64,000 nt of DNA from Legionella sp. PC997 (GTDB lineage Bacteria > Pseudomonadota > Gammaproteobacteria > Legionellales > Legionellaceae): contig NZ_CP059576.1 in the NCBI RefSeq assembly GCF_014109825.1, positions 543,001-607,000 on the forward strand. The letters are read 5' to 3'. Under the pieces are notes generated by a model, which was given only the letters and a program-made list of their open reading frames with translations, ran no database searches and was not told the origin of the DNA. Shown piece by piece: positions 46,301 to 53,092 of the stretch (positions within the stretch are counted from its first letter, which is position 1; the number at the start of each line of letters is the position of its first letter). Made by a program: the position numbers and the translations under genes.

Positions 46301-46805
46301 ATTTCTTGCTTGTACCTTCGGCTTATTTAAGCAATGGCATACCAATAAAGATGAATATCGTATCCCCGCAAGCGCGTTACTCCATGCAGAAACTTGGGAA
46401 AAACTACTGCAAGAAATTGGTTTTTCAGTGGAGATGTTGGCGATGCCTAAAGAGGTAGATCAATCGATTTTTGTGGCACGCTTAAAAATAGGACCTCGCC
46501 CTCATACTTTGGTACAAAAGGCGATGGTCTCTCAAAAAGAGAGGGAATTGATGCCTGCAAAAACTGCGAATTCAGATGAGTTATTGACACTTTTTGCAAG
46601 ACATGTACATTGTGCAACAACCACCTTGGATTTAAATCAATCATTAGTCCATTACGGCTTAGATTCATTGGCAGCAATTCATTTGGCAGAGCAAATTAAA
46701 GGTGAGTTAAAACTTAATATTTCACCCACTGTATTACTTGAGCCTGTTTCTATATTACAACTCATTAATTCTATTGCGAAGAAGAAGGAAGAACTTTTAT
46801 GTTAA
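37284..46805 (+). CDS. Trans-AT polyketide synthase 3 (modules 6-8)
   Basis: This 3173-residue protein begins with the processing half of module 6: DH6 (H23, D178, with Phe rather than Gln four residues later), ACP6 (S316), then KR6 about 575-780, the unusual DH-ACP-KR order known in some trans-AT systems. Module 7: KS7 about 822-1235 (C976), KR7 from about 1410 and ACP7 (S1677). Module 8: KS8 about 1732-2150 (C1891; HATAT for HGTGT), a post-KS LPVYPFATHYCWF, KR8 from about 2510, C-methyltransferase (LELGGGTG near 2903) and the terminal ACP8 (S3128). KR8 lacks the YxxxN Asn. No thioesterase or reductase follows the last ACP, so release must use another protein. ATG 37284 gives a 29-base overlap with PKS 2; ATG 37296 is an alternative start. 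Confidence 0.92.
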   Translation: MNFLMLNEFKIKLNADNYLVADHRIDGTRVLPGIAYLDIIARCFQSECFELTQVSYPHAAKVEPGETLILCIVYNSQYHSLEIYHQEQSQNIVHFKSVVEFKKPNLPVLMHLSKENEQIHSMSTIYSLARASFIEHGEFMQVSGTTGINDSKITMNLTLGSKAQAYLSSFYLHPALLDGATFAIAALHFDEVAHAGPDIGYLPLGIDKVSVFGRVTTSTLIVKAEIMPTQHESLIKSRIHIFTPTGDLVVALEGLTNKRFQRRQFRQQDVIQSVNPLPTVHGDTHKKIAALIRNHIQDAPDFLEPQVSFFDLGFDSSSLIALVDVLEQQFNLELYPTLLFEQNTMEKLTAYINSRGSSSITKNLTQKISTLRSSTSMNIATSMDPTINPPKAGCVEQAEHLSAPFEYADYALYIPTKTKIKERLDNKQVLIINDRLTYDQALKLYQKHPKEDWVIYDGRYHQTDLDLHTVLSRLVETFAKLLSGGQGTLPPIVLGLSPKQVLLIPSVSAFFSCLAKEYPQQLFSILVSDECVNETTRYFLSRQRCIYLHQDALYAVSYLQPQLNYAISHSSFKTGGSYLIVGGHGGLGRLLASYLRRQYHAKIHVIGRSQKIESDENSTYYSLDVADADAVNDFFATHDFPIDGLFYLAGDKHDRLLMNISNNDITKTLRSKLDGLRVIHHALQYKQLDFYCIYSSLSAEIGNLGQSIYAAANAAVNGYACEQEQLRLAGKQYSRFISISWPYWLDGGMEINPHQLQKLQEEYGTLPLGAPHAFALLEHAFATNVPHVVIANPKLLQHRLLKSQTRQLKFPTQLEAPEVNEHDIAIIGMSFQLPDAANLEELWNNLAAGKNSIKMVQRNWHYTPYPWGGYLDDISSFDPLFFNISPRDAALIDPQERLFLANAWHCLEDAGYAQIQEKNMGVVAASMFHLYQNYGVEQYQECSEVKCPQSSGASIANRVSYALNLTGPSFSLDSMCSSSLTAIELACRYLTTDEVDAMLVGGVNLCSHPYKLASLVQNKFLSPTGKSAPFHEQADGYVPGEGVVVLLLKKANKALADGDSIYALIKGLALNHGGMGSGFTVPNAAAQAKVMQHALAKARIKPEQIDYIEAHGTGTSLGDPIELAALKQVFGTRSVQKPLYVGSIKSNFGHLEAAAGMAGIVKLIAQFQAQALAPSINALPLNPGLNINAAPIQICTHYLPQQTLHFAGLSSFGAGGSNAHLILQNYSQNLIARPKTQYNKQNYWLPDAEIVTHHCYRMDRIMCNVEPVSIFEELCQLDNGVQQMYFKRATIETRGKKVVIVFGEARFTSEQLIAWISQCIVVNPEVQFIFIHQSRTQWMESHALMMSLPNQVKYYHKNILIPHLFSLSPSEVANIVSNEAQQLDHRLVVYDTTRQAISLSLVTTPLHPIRLQSELRVVVLGGLGAIGYQFCHTLIAAGIYRFDVIGRSALDVKRHQMLADLGGEIQYIQHDFSSPYHRSFTYDFIINCLGVMPGKNKNEVAQRKKIQPHLSRFIQLNHPHKLISISSLSALAGFSNQEDYAIYNAALIAHSDYCQEHVCVYLPFVMTETSASSAELNWLRWSKNTQGLEPLTTDNIQSICRQLLTLEAGEYIPFKGDPQQFHKYLTQECLTVQVKKLQERISLNQGNSLYELIESILGISAQQIKAENTFYQLGFNSLTLSEFAEAIAKQYHIHIDPNQFFEFHTLQKLHEYLQNNTKNFPLPLSKKLNSTSVGVVICGYHCSFPQCPTPEEYWHALLTGKDCTQMPLKIRFKDEHDESRKIGFIDHYADFDFHFFELGLEQAKYMDPQQRKLLELSWHVFEQGGVSPATLKGKNIGVFVAIQFDDYARLLDRSQINSLYQITGCAKTFAANRISHFFDFHGPSETIDTACSSSFTALNRAVAAIKNGECESALVLGVSLLCDIKTLELTTQLNVLSPTNYCRPFDAQADGYVKGEGVAGLWLVGDTLAAAQKLRIEATIKAIQVNHGGQSQSLTAPNPLAQKQLLSQVYQGGISIDEIDYFEAHATATRLGDPIEFSVLQELFAPRIKPLYIGSVKSNIGHTEPVAGLAGVIKGLLMLKHQIIPPQANFQEVNPLIRLAESPFRIAKKAEVTQLTTIAINSFGFGGSNGHCILTRDETSSEQLPKLPYVPIKLSAKSNEALVRISEQLLDYVCTVPDSVCLTQLSYTLNVGRADFECRKLLIVEDLDDLCEQLKREGKSSNSVHENYSQEQTLLGLQHIPHQLKGYLERLALVYQEGRSIDWQHVYEGINAIPLVLPVYPFATHYCWFDAPETSKAINKEIEAYEPIWRKKNVRSLELHRYQHRALFLTRMQEQQVKEALQQIPYKGMSCFIFVEEQDSVEQGMRWLHEHPCELIYYFAGMCQEPINTISLLDSQRLGMAGFLDLIKRLEELAYREKSLTLYIFSNNAYGLKESVINPYAASMHGLAQSLKKEHPFWLIECIDLADNRISAQALVLSNQGQAFPLVLAHDGVWHRQLKAVNHTLNPCQRTDEVIVLIGGDGHVGRLLVPKFIERNPRALIIVGRSIKTRTEGVLHWKTMDCTVAVEVDSLLDEVIQRYGTIDWLYHLGACYSESPVTSLNYEDYLSQMSVKVLGTYHLIKACHRREVKHVIITSSVQIYTQNKNRGAYSATCYYADALIKALRSEKTKLVHWGFWQQDDEVANQLMLSSGISPITPEQGYHSLQLTASLPQSDLSFFNVSESVKTMMPICTDSLTQETEDLLLFNRGLFELEYFCFHLMKHHLQTQGLVWSQNYSRSEVQKDYEPYYLALINMLKDFERNHVSQNPHQIKSHVELLHDQLQLIRKYPQIKPFVQLLKVCGLHFTEVVTGQKTIQQIMFPFGRDDLVRGIYQKNLLAHYYNQTIASLVKDISDARHTQVDILELGGGTGATTEAILTQCAHKVHFTFSDINPQFVARAKEYFSKYAEVETCILDINKPMMNKQFDLIIASNVLHTTDNIRQCLLNIIPLLRKDGVLIINEATANSLFLACTFGLFKQWHTNKDEYRIPASALLHAETWEKLLQEIGFSVEMLAMPKEVDQSIFVARLKIGPRPHTLVQKAMVSQKERELMPAKTANSDELLTLFARHVHCATTTLDLNQSLVHYGLDSLAAIHLAEQIKGELKLNISPTVLLEPVSILQLINSIAKKKEELLC

Positions 46806-47749
46806 GTAATGAAGAATATACTGAAGTGAGAAAATCACTGAATTTTAAGCGTCAACTTACAAAGAGTCTTGGTTTTTTAATTGCTGATATCGCTTTGCTT
46901 TATGCTGCAGTTATTTTGTTGGGAAAAAACAACTTACTATTCTATTGCCTGGGTGAACTTTTTTTGGCGATTTTATTTCTGCATAATTTTATTTTACTGC
47001 ATGAGTGTGGTCATAATACTTTATCGAATAAATCCTGGCTCAATGTGGTTCTGGGTCATTACATGAGTATTTTTTGTTGTATGCCATTTTATCCATGGAA
47101 AATCATTCATGAAGAGCACCATAAGTGGACTGGGCATATCGATAAAGATCCGGTATTTGAATTACTGAAGCAGGCCAAAATAAGTAAGAAGTTACCGTGG
47201 ATCTTTCATGTAGGCTGGAGAACCTTTATTCCCTTAAATGTGTTGTTCTTACATCTGGTTTATTGGACTTATCCTCTTAAATTGCTCAAACAAAAAAAAC
47301 TATCCCAAATCAGGTTTCGACAATGTTTGTTTTCGGTACTCTTTTTATTTTTTGCTTATGTATTTTTAAAATGGTGTTTCCCTAGTTTTGTAACGTTTAA
47401 AAACCTAGTTCCAGCGATTTTGATTTATGGAGTCCTCTGGGAAACTTTGTCTACTCCGCAGCATTTAGGTTTAGAACCTACTCAACATCGACCTACCCTA
47501 AAAGAACATACTTTAACGACGCGAAGTACCTGGTTTCCACGATGGTTACAGCATTATTTATTTTTAAACTTTGGTTATCACGTGGAGCATCACTTTTTTC
47601 CAGCTTTACCTTGGCATGAATTGGAAAAAGCACATTACAAAATTAAGCCCTTGTTAAGTAATGAATATCAAATGGTAACAGGTGGAATATGGAATATTCA
47701 AATGCGTAGCCAAAACATGGAGAAGGCGATTGGAGTGCGTGATGATTAA
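46799..47749 (+). CDS. Membrane fatty-acid desaturase
   Basis: This 316-residue membrane protein has the three His boxes of the di-iron desaturase family: H68ECGH72, H104EEHH108 and H261VEHH265, between hydrophobic segments. Such enzymes insert a double bond into acyl chains with oxygen and an electron donor. It overlaps the end of PKS 3 by seven bases and has an AAGGAAG ribosome site, so it belongs to the operon. It might desaturate a fatty starter, the tethered chain or the released product; which one is not shown. Confidence 0.9.
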   Translation: MLSNEEYTEVRKSLNFKRQLTKSLGFLIADIALLYAAVILLGKNNLLFYCLGELFLAILFLHNFILLHECGHNTLSNKSWLNVVLGHYMSIFCCMPFYPWKIIHEEHHKWTGHIDKDPVFELLKQAKISKKLPWIFHVGWRTFIPLNVLFLHLVYWTYPLKLLKQKKLSQIRFRQCLFSVLFLFFAYVFLKWCFPSFVTFKNLVPAILIYGVLWETLSTPQHLGLEPTQHRPTLKEHTLTTRSTWFPRWLQHYLFLNFGYHVEHHFFPALPWHELEKAHYKIKPLLSNEYQMVTGGIWNIQMRSQNMEKAIGVRDD

Positions 47750-48356
47750 GATTTTGAATGTGACTCATTTTGAGCCCGTAACATGTGAAGCGGCATTGTG
47801 TTTGGAAAAACAAATAATCGTTAGTGAGTTTCAAGCCGGAAAAGGTTCTAAAAGTCACTATATTGATTATCTCGATTTAACAACTTCCTATGTCATGCTC
47901 ATTGCAGAGCAAGATGCGCAATTCTTGCTATGGGAAAGTGAAGCATTGCTAGAACATTGTCAGGAAAATTATATTATAAAGATTCATTTCAAATTGTCTG
48001 CTAATGAGCTTGCACTATTTGAGGGAGAGAAAGCATTAGAATCTTGGTGTGCGCGAAACCGTATGGTTTTACGGAAACTCAAAGATGAGGCCCATATCTC
48101 GTATTATTTTACGTTGTTTGATTCTCATAAAATCACCGGTGAGCTGCTGGTGTCTCCAGTACTTTATTTTGATAAAAATCCAGTCTTTACCCTGCAAACG
48201 GAAGAGGATGTAGTATCGCGGTTGGTTGAGGTAAAACCTGTTGTTTTAGAAGTCAAAAAAAATCAGCTTATTTGCTTTGATAAGTACCATTATCAAATGA
48301 TGTATCACCCTGATTTTAATTTTATACGAGTTCATGATGTACATCGAAATCATTAA
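47742..48356 (+). CDS. Unknown protein of the PKS operon
   Basis: This 204-residue soluble protein has no family I recognise (MIKILNVTHFEPVTCEAALC...). It has no signal peptide or membrane segment and alternates predicted strands with short helices. The start is the ATG at 47742, which overlaps the desaturase stop by eight bases as ATGATTAA, the same junction as between PKS 1 and PKS 2. An in-frame ATG at 47682 lies inside the desaturase gene and is rejected. Its place in the operon suggests a role in starter supply, tailoring or release, but the sequence does not say which. Confidence 0.75.
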   Translation: MIKILNVTHFEPVTCEAALCLEKQIIVSEFQAGKGSKSHYIDYLDLTTSYVMLIAEQDAQFLLWESEALLEHCQENYIIKIHFKLSANELALFEGEKALESWCARNRMVLRKLKDEAHISYYFTLFDSHKITGELLVSPVLYFDKNPVFTLQTEEDVVSRLVEVKPVVLEVKKNQLICFDKYHYQMMYHPDFNFIRVHDVHRNH

Positions 48357-49005
48357 AACCCAGCGATTCAAATTTATAAATTACTGTCCTGTTGTTGTCG
48401 ATACAGAAAATAAAACGTGCATTTTTATCGATCCTTCATGGGAAAAAAGAAAATTTCAGAATTTTGTAACGCGCAATGAATTAAGGGTTGTCGCAATTTT
48501 GTTAACCCATCATCATCTCGATCATTCGCATTTGGCGAATTATTTTGCCAAATATTATGAGTGTCCTGTGTTTATGAGTAGTTCTGAAATAGAGTATTAT
48601 GGATTTCAATGTCATAATCTTAAAGCGATTTATCCTTTTCAAAACCTCCTTAATTTAGAGCATCTTCCCAGCATCATCATCCATCAAACCCCGGGACATA
48701 CTTTCGGCGGTCTTTGCTTTCAAATTGATAACGTTTTATTTACAGGGGATACTTTGTTTAATGAAGGGTGTGGGTTTTGCCATAGCAAAGGTGGAGATGC
48801 AGGCATGATGTTTGATTCCCTGAATTATCTAAAAAAAATGATACCTGATGAAGTGTTGGTGTATCCAGGCCACCGTTATCATCATGATCTGGGGCAGTGT
48901 TTTTCGGAAGTGAAAAAAATGAATATTTATCTAAATATTGAAGATCGCAACGATTTTATCCAGTTTCGTACTCGAAAAACAAAAGGGTTATTAAATTTTA
49001 GGTGA
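48334..49005 (+). CDS. Metallo-beta-lactamase-fold hydrolase, glyoxalase-II-like (PksB/BaeB-type candidate)
   Basis: This 223-residue protein has the MBL metal site. H59, H61, D63 and H64 are in LTHHHLDHS. PGHTFGGLCF, LFTGDTLF and YPGHRYHHD follow in the usual order. Glyoxalase-II-like MBL hydrolases (PksB/BaeB-type) recur in trans-AT PKS clusters, where thioesterase or acyl-hydrolase roles have been suggested. With no thioesterase domain in this operon, it is a leading candidate for chain release or editing, by inference. It overlaps the preceding gene by 23 bases and lies three bases before the AT gene. Confidence 0.88.
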   Translation: MMYIEIIKTQRFKFINYCPVVVDTENKTCIFIDPSWEKRKFQNFVTRNELRVVAILLTHHHLDHSHLANYFAKYYECPVFMSSSEIEYYGFQCHNLKAIYPFQNLLNLEHLPSIIIHQTPGHTFGGLCFQIDNVLFTGDTLFNEGCGFCHSKGGDAGMMFDSLNYLKKMIPDEVLVYPGHRYHHDLGQCFSEVKKMNIYLNIEDRNDFIQFRTRKTKGLLNFR

Positions 49006-49008
49006 GCT

Positions 49009-49857
49009 ATGAGTGTATTATTATTTCCAGGACAAGGATCTCAACACAAAGGGATGGGAAAGGAGTTATTTACATTATTTCCCGAGATGGTGGAGCAAGC
49101 AAATCAAATACTCGGTTATGACATTAAGCAAGCTGTATTTAGCGAAGTAATAAATCAAACACGATACACCCAACCACTCATTTACTGTATTTCGATTATG
49201 GCTTGGCTTGAGAGAAAAGCTGATTTAAAAGTGGATATGGTGTTGGGACATAGTTTAGGGGAATATGCAGCACTGTATGCCTCTGAAGTTTTCGATTTTG
49301 CGACGGGATTAAACATCGTTAAACGCCGCGCAGAATTGATGAGTGAGGCTAAAGAAGGGGCCATGGCGGCAATTGTAGGAATAGGTCCGATACAAATTCA
49401 GGAGATTATCGAAAAAAAACAACTGTCGGTTGTAATTGCTAATTATAATTCCCCAATGCAAACCGTAATTGCAGGAACAAAGCAATCAATTGATGCCAGT
49501 TCCAAATTATTCGTTGAAGGACGCTTTATTCCCTTAAAGGTAAGCGGTGCATTCCATTCACCCTTGATGCATGAGGCTGCTGATACCTTTTATTCTTATC
49601 TCAAGGAATTCAAATTGAATCCACCGCGATATCCCATCATCTTCAATGCAACCGCACGGGCACATGTTGATTGTCCAATAGAGATGGCGAAACTACTTAG
49701 CCAGCAGTTAGTGAGTCCTGTATTTTGGCATCAAAGCATAGAATATTGTTTAGCTTTGGGATATTTGGATTTTGTTGAGCTGGGACCAGGTCAGATCTTA
49801 ACTTCCTTGGTGGATGCGATTCTTCACGATCCAGTAATAACAAGTGCCGTCAACTGA
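49009..49857 (+). CDS. Free-standing malonyl-CoA:ACP acyltransferase (trans-AT)
   Basis: This 282-residue FabD-type protein has GQGSQHKGMG at the start, the nucleophile S82 in GHSLGEYAAL, and H183 in GAFHSPLM. Length fits a single AT domain. It lies three bases after the hydrolase gene with a good AGGTGAG ribosome site. Because the three PKS proteins contain no AT, this enzyme presumably loads malonate onto their ACPs in trans. Its 3' end overlaps the convergent methyltransferase gene by 60 bases. Confidence 0.93.
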   Translation: MSVLLFPGQGSQHKGMGKELFTLFPEMVEQANQILGYDIKQAVFSEVINQTRYTQPLIYCISIMAWLERKADLKVDMVLGHSLGEYAALYASEVFDFATGLNIVKRRAELMSEAKEGAMAAIVGIGPIQIQEIIEKKQLSVVIANYNSPMQTVIAGTKQSIDASSKLFVEGRFIPLKVSGAFHSPLMHEAADTFYSYLKEFKLNPPRYPIIFNATARAHVDCPIEMAKLLSQQLVSPVFWHQSIEYCLALGYLDFVELGPGQILTSLVDAILHDPVITSAVN

Positions 49858-50718
49858 CTCCAGAGGCTCAGCAATCTGATGTTGTTTGCGATACTCATCC
49901 ACCGCTCTTTGGCATTCAGTAAAGCCACCATAATCATCAATAATGCAAATACCATTTTGCGCGAGCTTGGGATATAAGGTGTTAAGCACATCCAACGTGG
50001 ATTGATAAAAATCAGCGTCAATCCGCAAAAGAGCAATCTGTTCAATTTGCTCTTGCATTTGCGGCAAGGTGTCTTTAAACCAGCCTGGCATTAATTTGAT
50101 GGTGTCATCATACAAATCATATCGTTTGAACGCCTCTAAAAGATCCTGATGAGAAGTTGAAATTAATGATTCTTTTTTAATATAGGTCAATGAATTGGCG
50201 AGAGCAAAAATCTTACTTAAAGTAGTTTTATCATATTGTTCATTAGGAAAGGCTTCCATCACATAGTTCGCCAAACGTTGTTGAGATTTTTTGGGCAAAA
50301 GCCTTCTGATTTTTAATAAACTTTTAAGACGAATTAATTTAGAATAAGAAGTCACTAAGGAGCTTGATTCAGGGAATAAATCAGCACCCCAAACATTCCT
50401 TTTGAGTACGTCCTGATCACCATAAGCATCCAGACAAGCTTTTAAATACAATAAAGCACCGCCTCGCCAGCATCCTGCTTCAACAACATCCCCCACTACA
50501 CGGTTACTCGTTATATGTTTGATTGATTGTTCTATATTATCTAAGCGCTTAGGACCGATAAGTGTTCTTACTTGTCCGTTCGTCATAAATGACCTAAAGG
50601 CTTTGGTGGAAGCAATGTTAAATTGCCAGTGGTCTGGTTGAGAAGTGTCTAATGAACCAGTAAGTGATTTTTTAATTACAGTGAGATACTTTTCTGCGAT
50701 TTTATGTAGTGAATTCAT
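49798..50718 (-). CDS. TylF/MycF-type O-methyltransferase
   Basis: This 306-residue protein has the TylF (macrocin O-methyltransferase) family motifs. EAGCWRGGALL (about 80-90) is the SAM-binding loop, PGWFKDTLP is at about 211-219, and LRIDADFYQSTLD and CIIDDYGG hold the catalytic and metal-binding acids. Members methylate sugar or other hydroxyls, often on polyketides. It converges on the AT gene with a 60-base overlap, so it is on a separate transcript, but its location suggests it may tailor the operon's product. That link is inference. Confidence 0.87.
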   Translation of the reverse strand: MNSLHKIAEKYLTVIKKSLTGSLDTSQPDHWQFNIASTKAFRSFMTNGQVRTLIGPKRLDNIEQSIKHITSNRVVGDVVEAGCWRGGALLYLKACLDAYGDQDVLKRNVWGADLFPESSSLVTSYSKLIRLKSLLKIRRLLPKKSQQRLANYVMEAFPNEQYDKTTLSKIFALANSLTYIKKESLISTSHQDLLEAFKRYDLYDDTIKLMPGWFKDTLPQMQEQIEQIALLRIDADFYQSTLDVLNTLYPKLAQNGICIIDDYGGFTECQRAVDEYRKQHQIAEPLESVDGTCYYWIVKNRIHQGS

Positions 50719-50800
50719 TGTATATTATAAGTAGCAAACAGATTAAATGGATTAAGAATGAAACGACTCATTGAATATTCCGCCTAGTTTTCCGGGAATT

Positions 50801-50832
50801 ATTATACAGATTAACTTATTGTTTTGTATCAA
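50801..50832 (-). promoter_or_regulatory. Possible promoter of the TylF-type gene
   Basis: On the minus strand a perfect TATAAT (plus 50801-50806) is preceded by TTGATA (plus 50827-50832). The 20-base spacing is long. It would start a transcript with a leader of about 75 bases. Confidence 0.3.
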
Positions 50833-50860
50833 TTAATATGAGGTTTGATTGAAAAAAATT

Positions 50861-50887
50861 AGATACCGCGCATAAAGCGCGGTATCT
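50861..50887 (-). terminator. Intrinsic terminator of the ankyrin gene
   Basis: A perfect 11-bp stem AGATACCGCGC/GCGCGGTATCT with a 5-base loop, followed on the minus strand by AATTTTTTTC. It lies 17 bases past the stop at 50905 and has every feature of a rho-independent terminator. Confidence 0.88.
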
Positions 50888-50904
50888 GGAGATCCAGTCT
50901 TGAC

Positions 50905-52881
50905 CTAAAATTGATACGCAGTACTTTGTTCGTATTGGGTATTGATGTCTACACCGTAGGTAGCCTGGCCAAATTTTCTTAATGTTTCCCATGAGTTGGG
51001 AAATTTATAAGGATCAAAATAGTGAAAGAAACGATATACCGCTGAACCATAGCCGATAACATCTCCCTTGGTGCTGGTTGTGACATTGAAATGAAGTTGT
51101 AATGGTTTTTTTAAGCCTTCTATTTTCGCTAAAAAGTCTTCTAATGATGTGGTCTCTTTGACGTGCTCCACAAGCGAATTTTTTAGTTCTTGCCACTCAT
51201 TTTGATTTTGTTGGGCTCGGGCATTGATTAATTGAACTTCAAATTGTTTCGGATCGAGATCATCTATAACGGGGACGGATTTTACCCCGGATTTAGCCTC
51301 CTCAACTGAGTGTTGCTTTTTTAACGCTGCGGTTTCCATTTTCCCACAATTAGGTAGACCCGCGTATGGCAAAGGTTTTTCTCCGGATAAAACGCGTTCC
51401 AGATTTCTAAAATTGTGGAATTTTTTGTGCAGTCTTGTTTGTTCTTCTTTGGATTTATAGTCTATATGCTTTAAAAATTCATTCTCATCGCGATAAGTCT
51501 TAATCAGAAAACCATCAGAGTTCCAATAATCTCTACTGACGATTTTATCGGCGATTTTCGTAGCATATTCAGACGCGGTAAGTTCAAGATGGGTTTGGAC
51601 TTCTTTAGTCCTAGAATATGAGGTCTCATCCTTTACCTCTTCAGTTAAAACAAATGTGGCTTTCGCATGAGGATCTACTCCATGTGCGATTAGAGCTTGA
51701 ATTATTGCAAGATGTTTCTCGATTGATTGCATCGAATCATCAGTCCGAGTCATATTATCCAGGTAGAAATGCAACAAAGTCATATTTTTTGCCGATACTT
51801 TTCTCTTACTACTATATGCATCACTCCTGAACGGATCAGTATAAAAAGTACGCTCAATGGTTTTATCAAACTCAGCTCCCTTCTCTTTGAGAGTCGATAG
51901 GAGTTTTAGAATATCGAGTTGTCTTAATTTGTTATCATCTTCAAATAACTGAAAAATTAAATAGAAAGGGGAATGTTTCGCACGATGGTTTAATGTCGCT
52001 GTACCTGCTTTCTCCAATAAGAAATAAAATAGATTTTTAAACCCCAAATTCATCGCAGCCATCAAGGGGACGTGTCCATTATTAGGGTTCGTTACATCAA
52101 GGGTAGCCCCGTGATCAAGCAGTGTTTTTACGATTTCGAATATGGCTGCTTCTCGTGCATTATGACGATATAACACTGGAGCTGATATCACTTGCATGAT
52201 TGCAGGTAAATTAAGCGCATCAGAAGTTTGAGGATTGGCTCCTTGTTGCATTAAATAGTTTAGTATCTGTAATGAATTTTCTCGGCCATCAAGAACAGCC
52301 ATAATTGCTGGATTAAGAACACTCATTCGACTGATGTCACCTGCTTTTTGAATGCTACCTGCAGCAAGGATTATATTTCGAACTAAATCTATGCGACCAG
52401 CGGCAATTGCAACATGAAGAGGAAGCTCATTTAAATACTGCTTTTTAGGAATTAATTTTGCGGTTTTAAATTCTTCAAACAACTTTGGATGTTGAATGAG
52501 CTTTTCCCAAGTGAATATGGGACTCTCTTTATCGGTCATAACCCATTTAAATATTGATACTTTATCCTTAGAAGAAAATGGAGAAAAATAATCATTTGCG
52601 AGAAGATCCAGTACAGAGGGCAGGTCCGGTTTGGGTTTGAAAAAAGGGCTGGCTCCAAGCTTTACTAATAATTGGAACACTTCAACAGAACCTGAATTTA
52701 TTGCTGCTTCCAGAGGTGTGTATCCTAAATAAGAAGACTCATCAAATAAATCGAGTGTTTTGGATTCTTTAAGAATTTTCTGTGCTTGATCTTCAATGGC
52801 TTTTAATTGCTTCTTTAGTTTTTTCTCGGTTCTAGCATTTTTACTTATTGTTTTTAACAATTCTCTTAAAGACTTGCCCAT
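50905..52881 (-). CDS. Ankyrin-repeat protein, effector candidate
   Basis: This 658-residue protein starts with a basic coiled-coil-like segment and then carries about five ankyrin units. Examples are TPLEAAINSGSVEVFQLLVK (about 55-80), LPLHVAIAAGRIDLVRNII, and VPLMAAMNLGFKNLFYFLLE. The C-terminal 250 residues have no recognised fold. There is no signal peptide or membrane segment. Ankyrin proteins are common Dot/Icm substrates in Legionella and act on host proteins by protein-protein contact; translocation is not shown here. AGGA precedes the ATG. A strong intrinsic terminator follows the gene. Confidence 0.82.
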   Translation of the reverse strand: MGKSLRELLKTISKNARTEKKLKKQLKAIEDQAQKILKESKTLDLFDESSYLGYTPLEAAINSGSVEVFQLLVKLGASPFFKPKPDLPSVLDLLANDYFSPFSSKDKVSIFKWVMTDKESPIFTWEKLIQHPKLFEEFKTAKLIPKKQYLNELPLHVAIAAGRIDLVRNIILAAGSIQKAGDISRMSVLNPAIMAVLDGRENSLQILNYLMQQGANPQTSDALNLPAIMQVISAPVLYRHNAREAAIFEIVKTLLDHGATLDVTNPNNGHVPLMAAMNLGFKNLFYFLLEKAGTATLNHRAKHSPFYLIFQLFEDDNKLRQLDILKLLSTLKEKGAEFDKTIERTFYTDPFRSDAYSSKRKVSAKNMTLLHFYLDNMTRTDDSMQSIEKHLAIIQALIAHGVDPHAKATFVLTEEVKDETSYSRTKEVQTHLELTASEYATKIADKIVSRDYWNSDGFLIKTYRDENEFLKHIDYKSKEEQTRLHKKFHNFRNLERVLSGEKPLPYAGLPNCGKMETAALKKQHSVEEAKSGVKSVPVIDDLDPKQFEVQLINARAQQNQNEWQELKNSLVEHVKETTSLEDFLAKIEGLKKPLQLHFNVTTSTKGDVIGYGSAVYRFFHYFDPYKFPNSWETLRKFGQATYGVDINTQYEQSTAYQF

Positions 52882-53092
52882 GAATTTTCCTAACCCTTCA
52901 AGTTTATAAAAATTTAAAATTAAAAATCATTTTTTAATCTTCATGCGCAGTTTATCACCGAGAATAGGGTTCCTCAACCGACCATTGAATTGCAAATAAG
53001 TAACAGTTTGTGGGTATCTTCATTGAATGATTAGTAGGAATTTTAGAGCAGGGCTAATACCAAGTCGCTTTACTTTTAAAGGGGTTCACGTC

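Noticed and set aside
16819-46805. Numerous 60-105-codon antisense frames within the PKS genes
   Set aside because: They lack ribosome sites and family motifs and follow from the codon use of the sense strand.
16819-46805. Inactive ketosynthases (KS0)
   Set aside because: All eight ketosynthases retain Cys and both His residues, although KS6 and KS8 have HATGT and HATAT variants.
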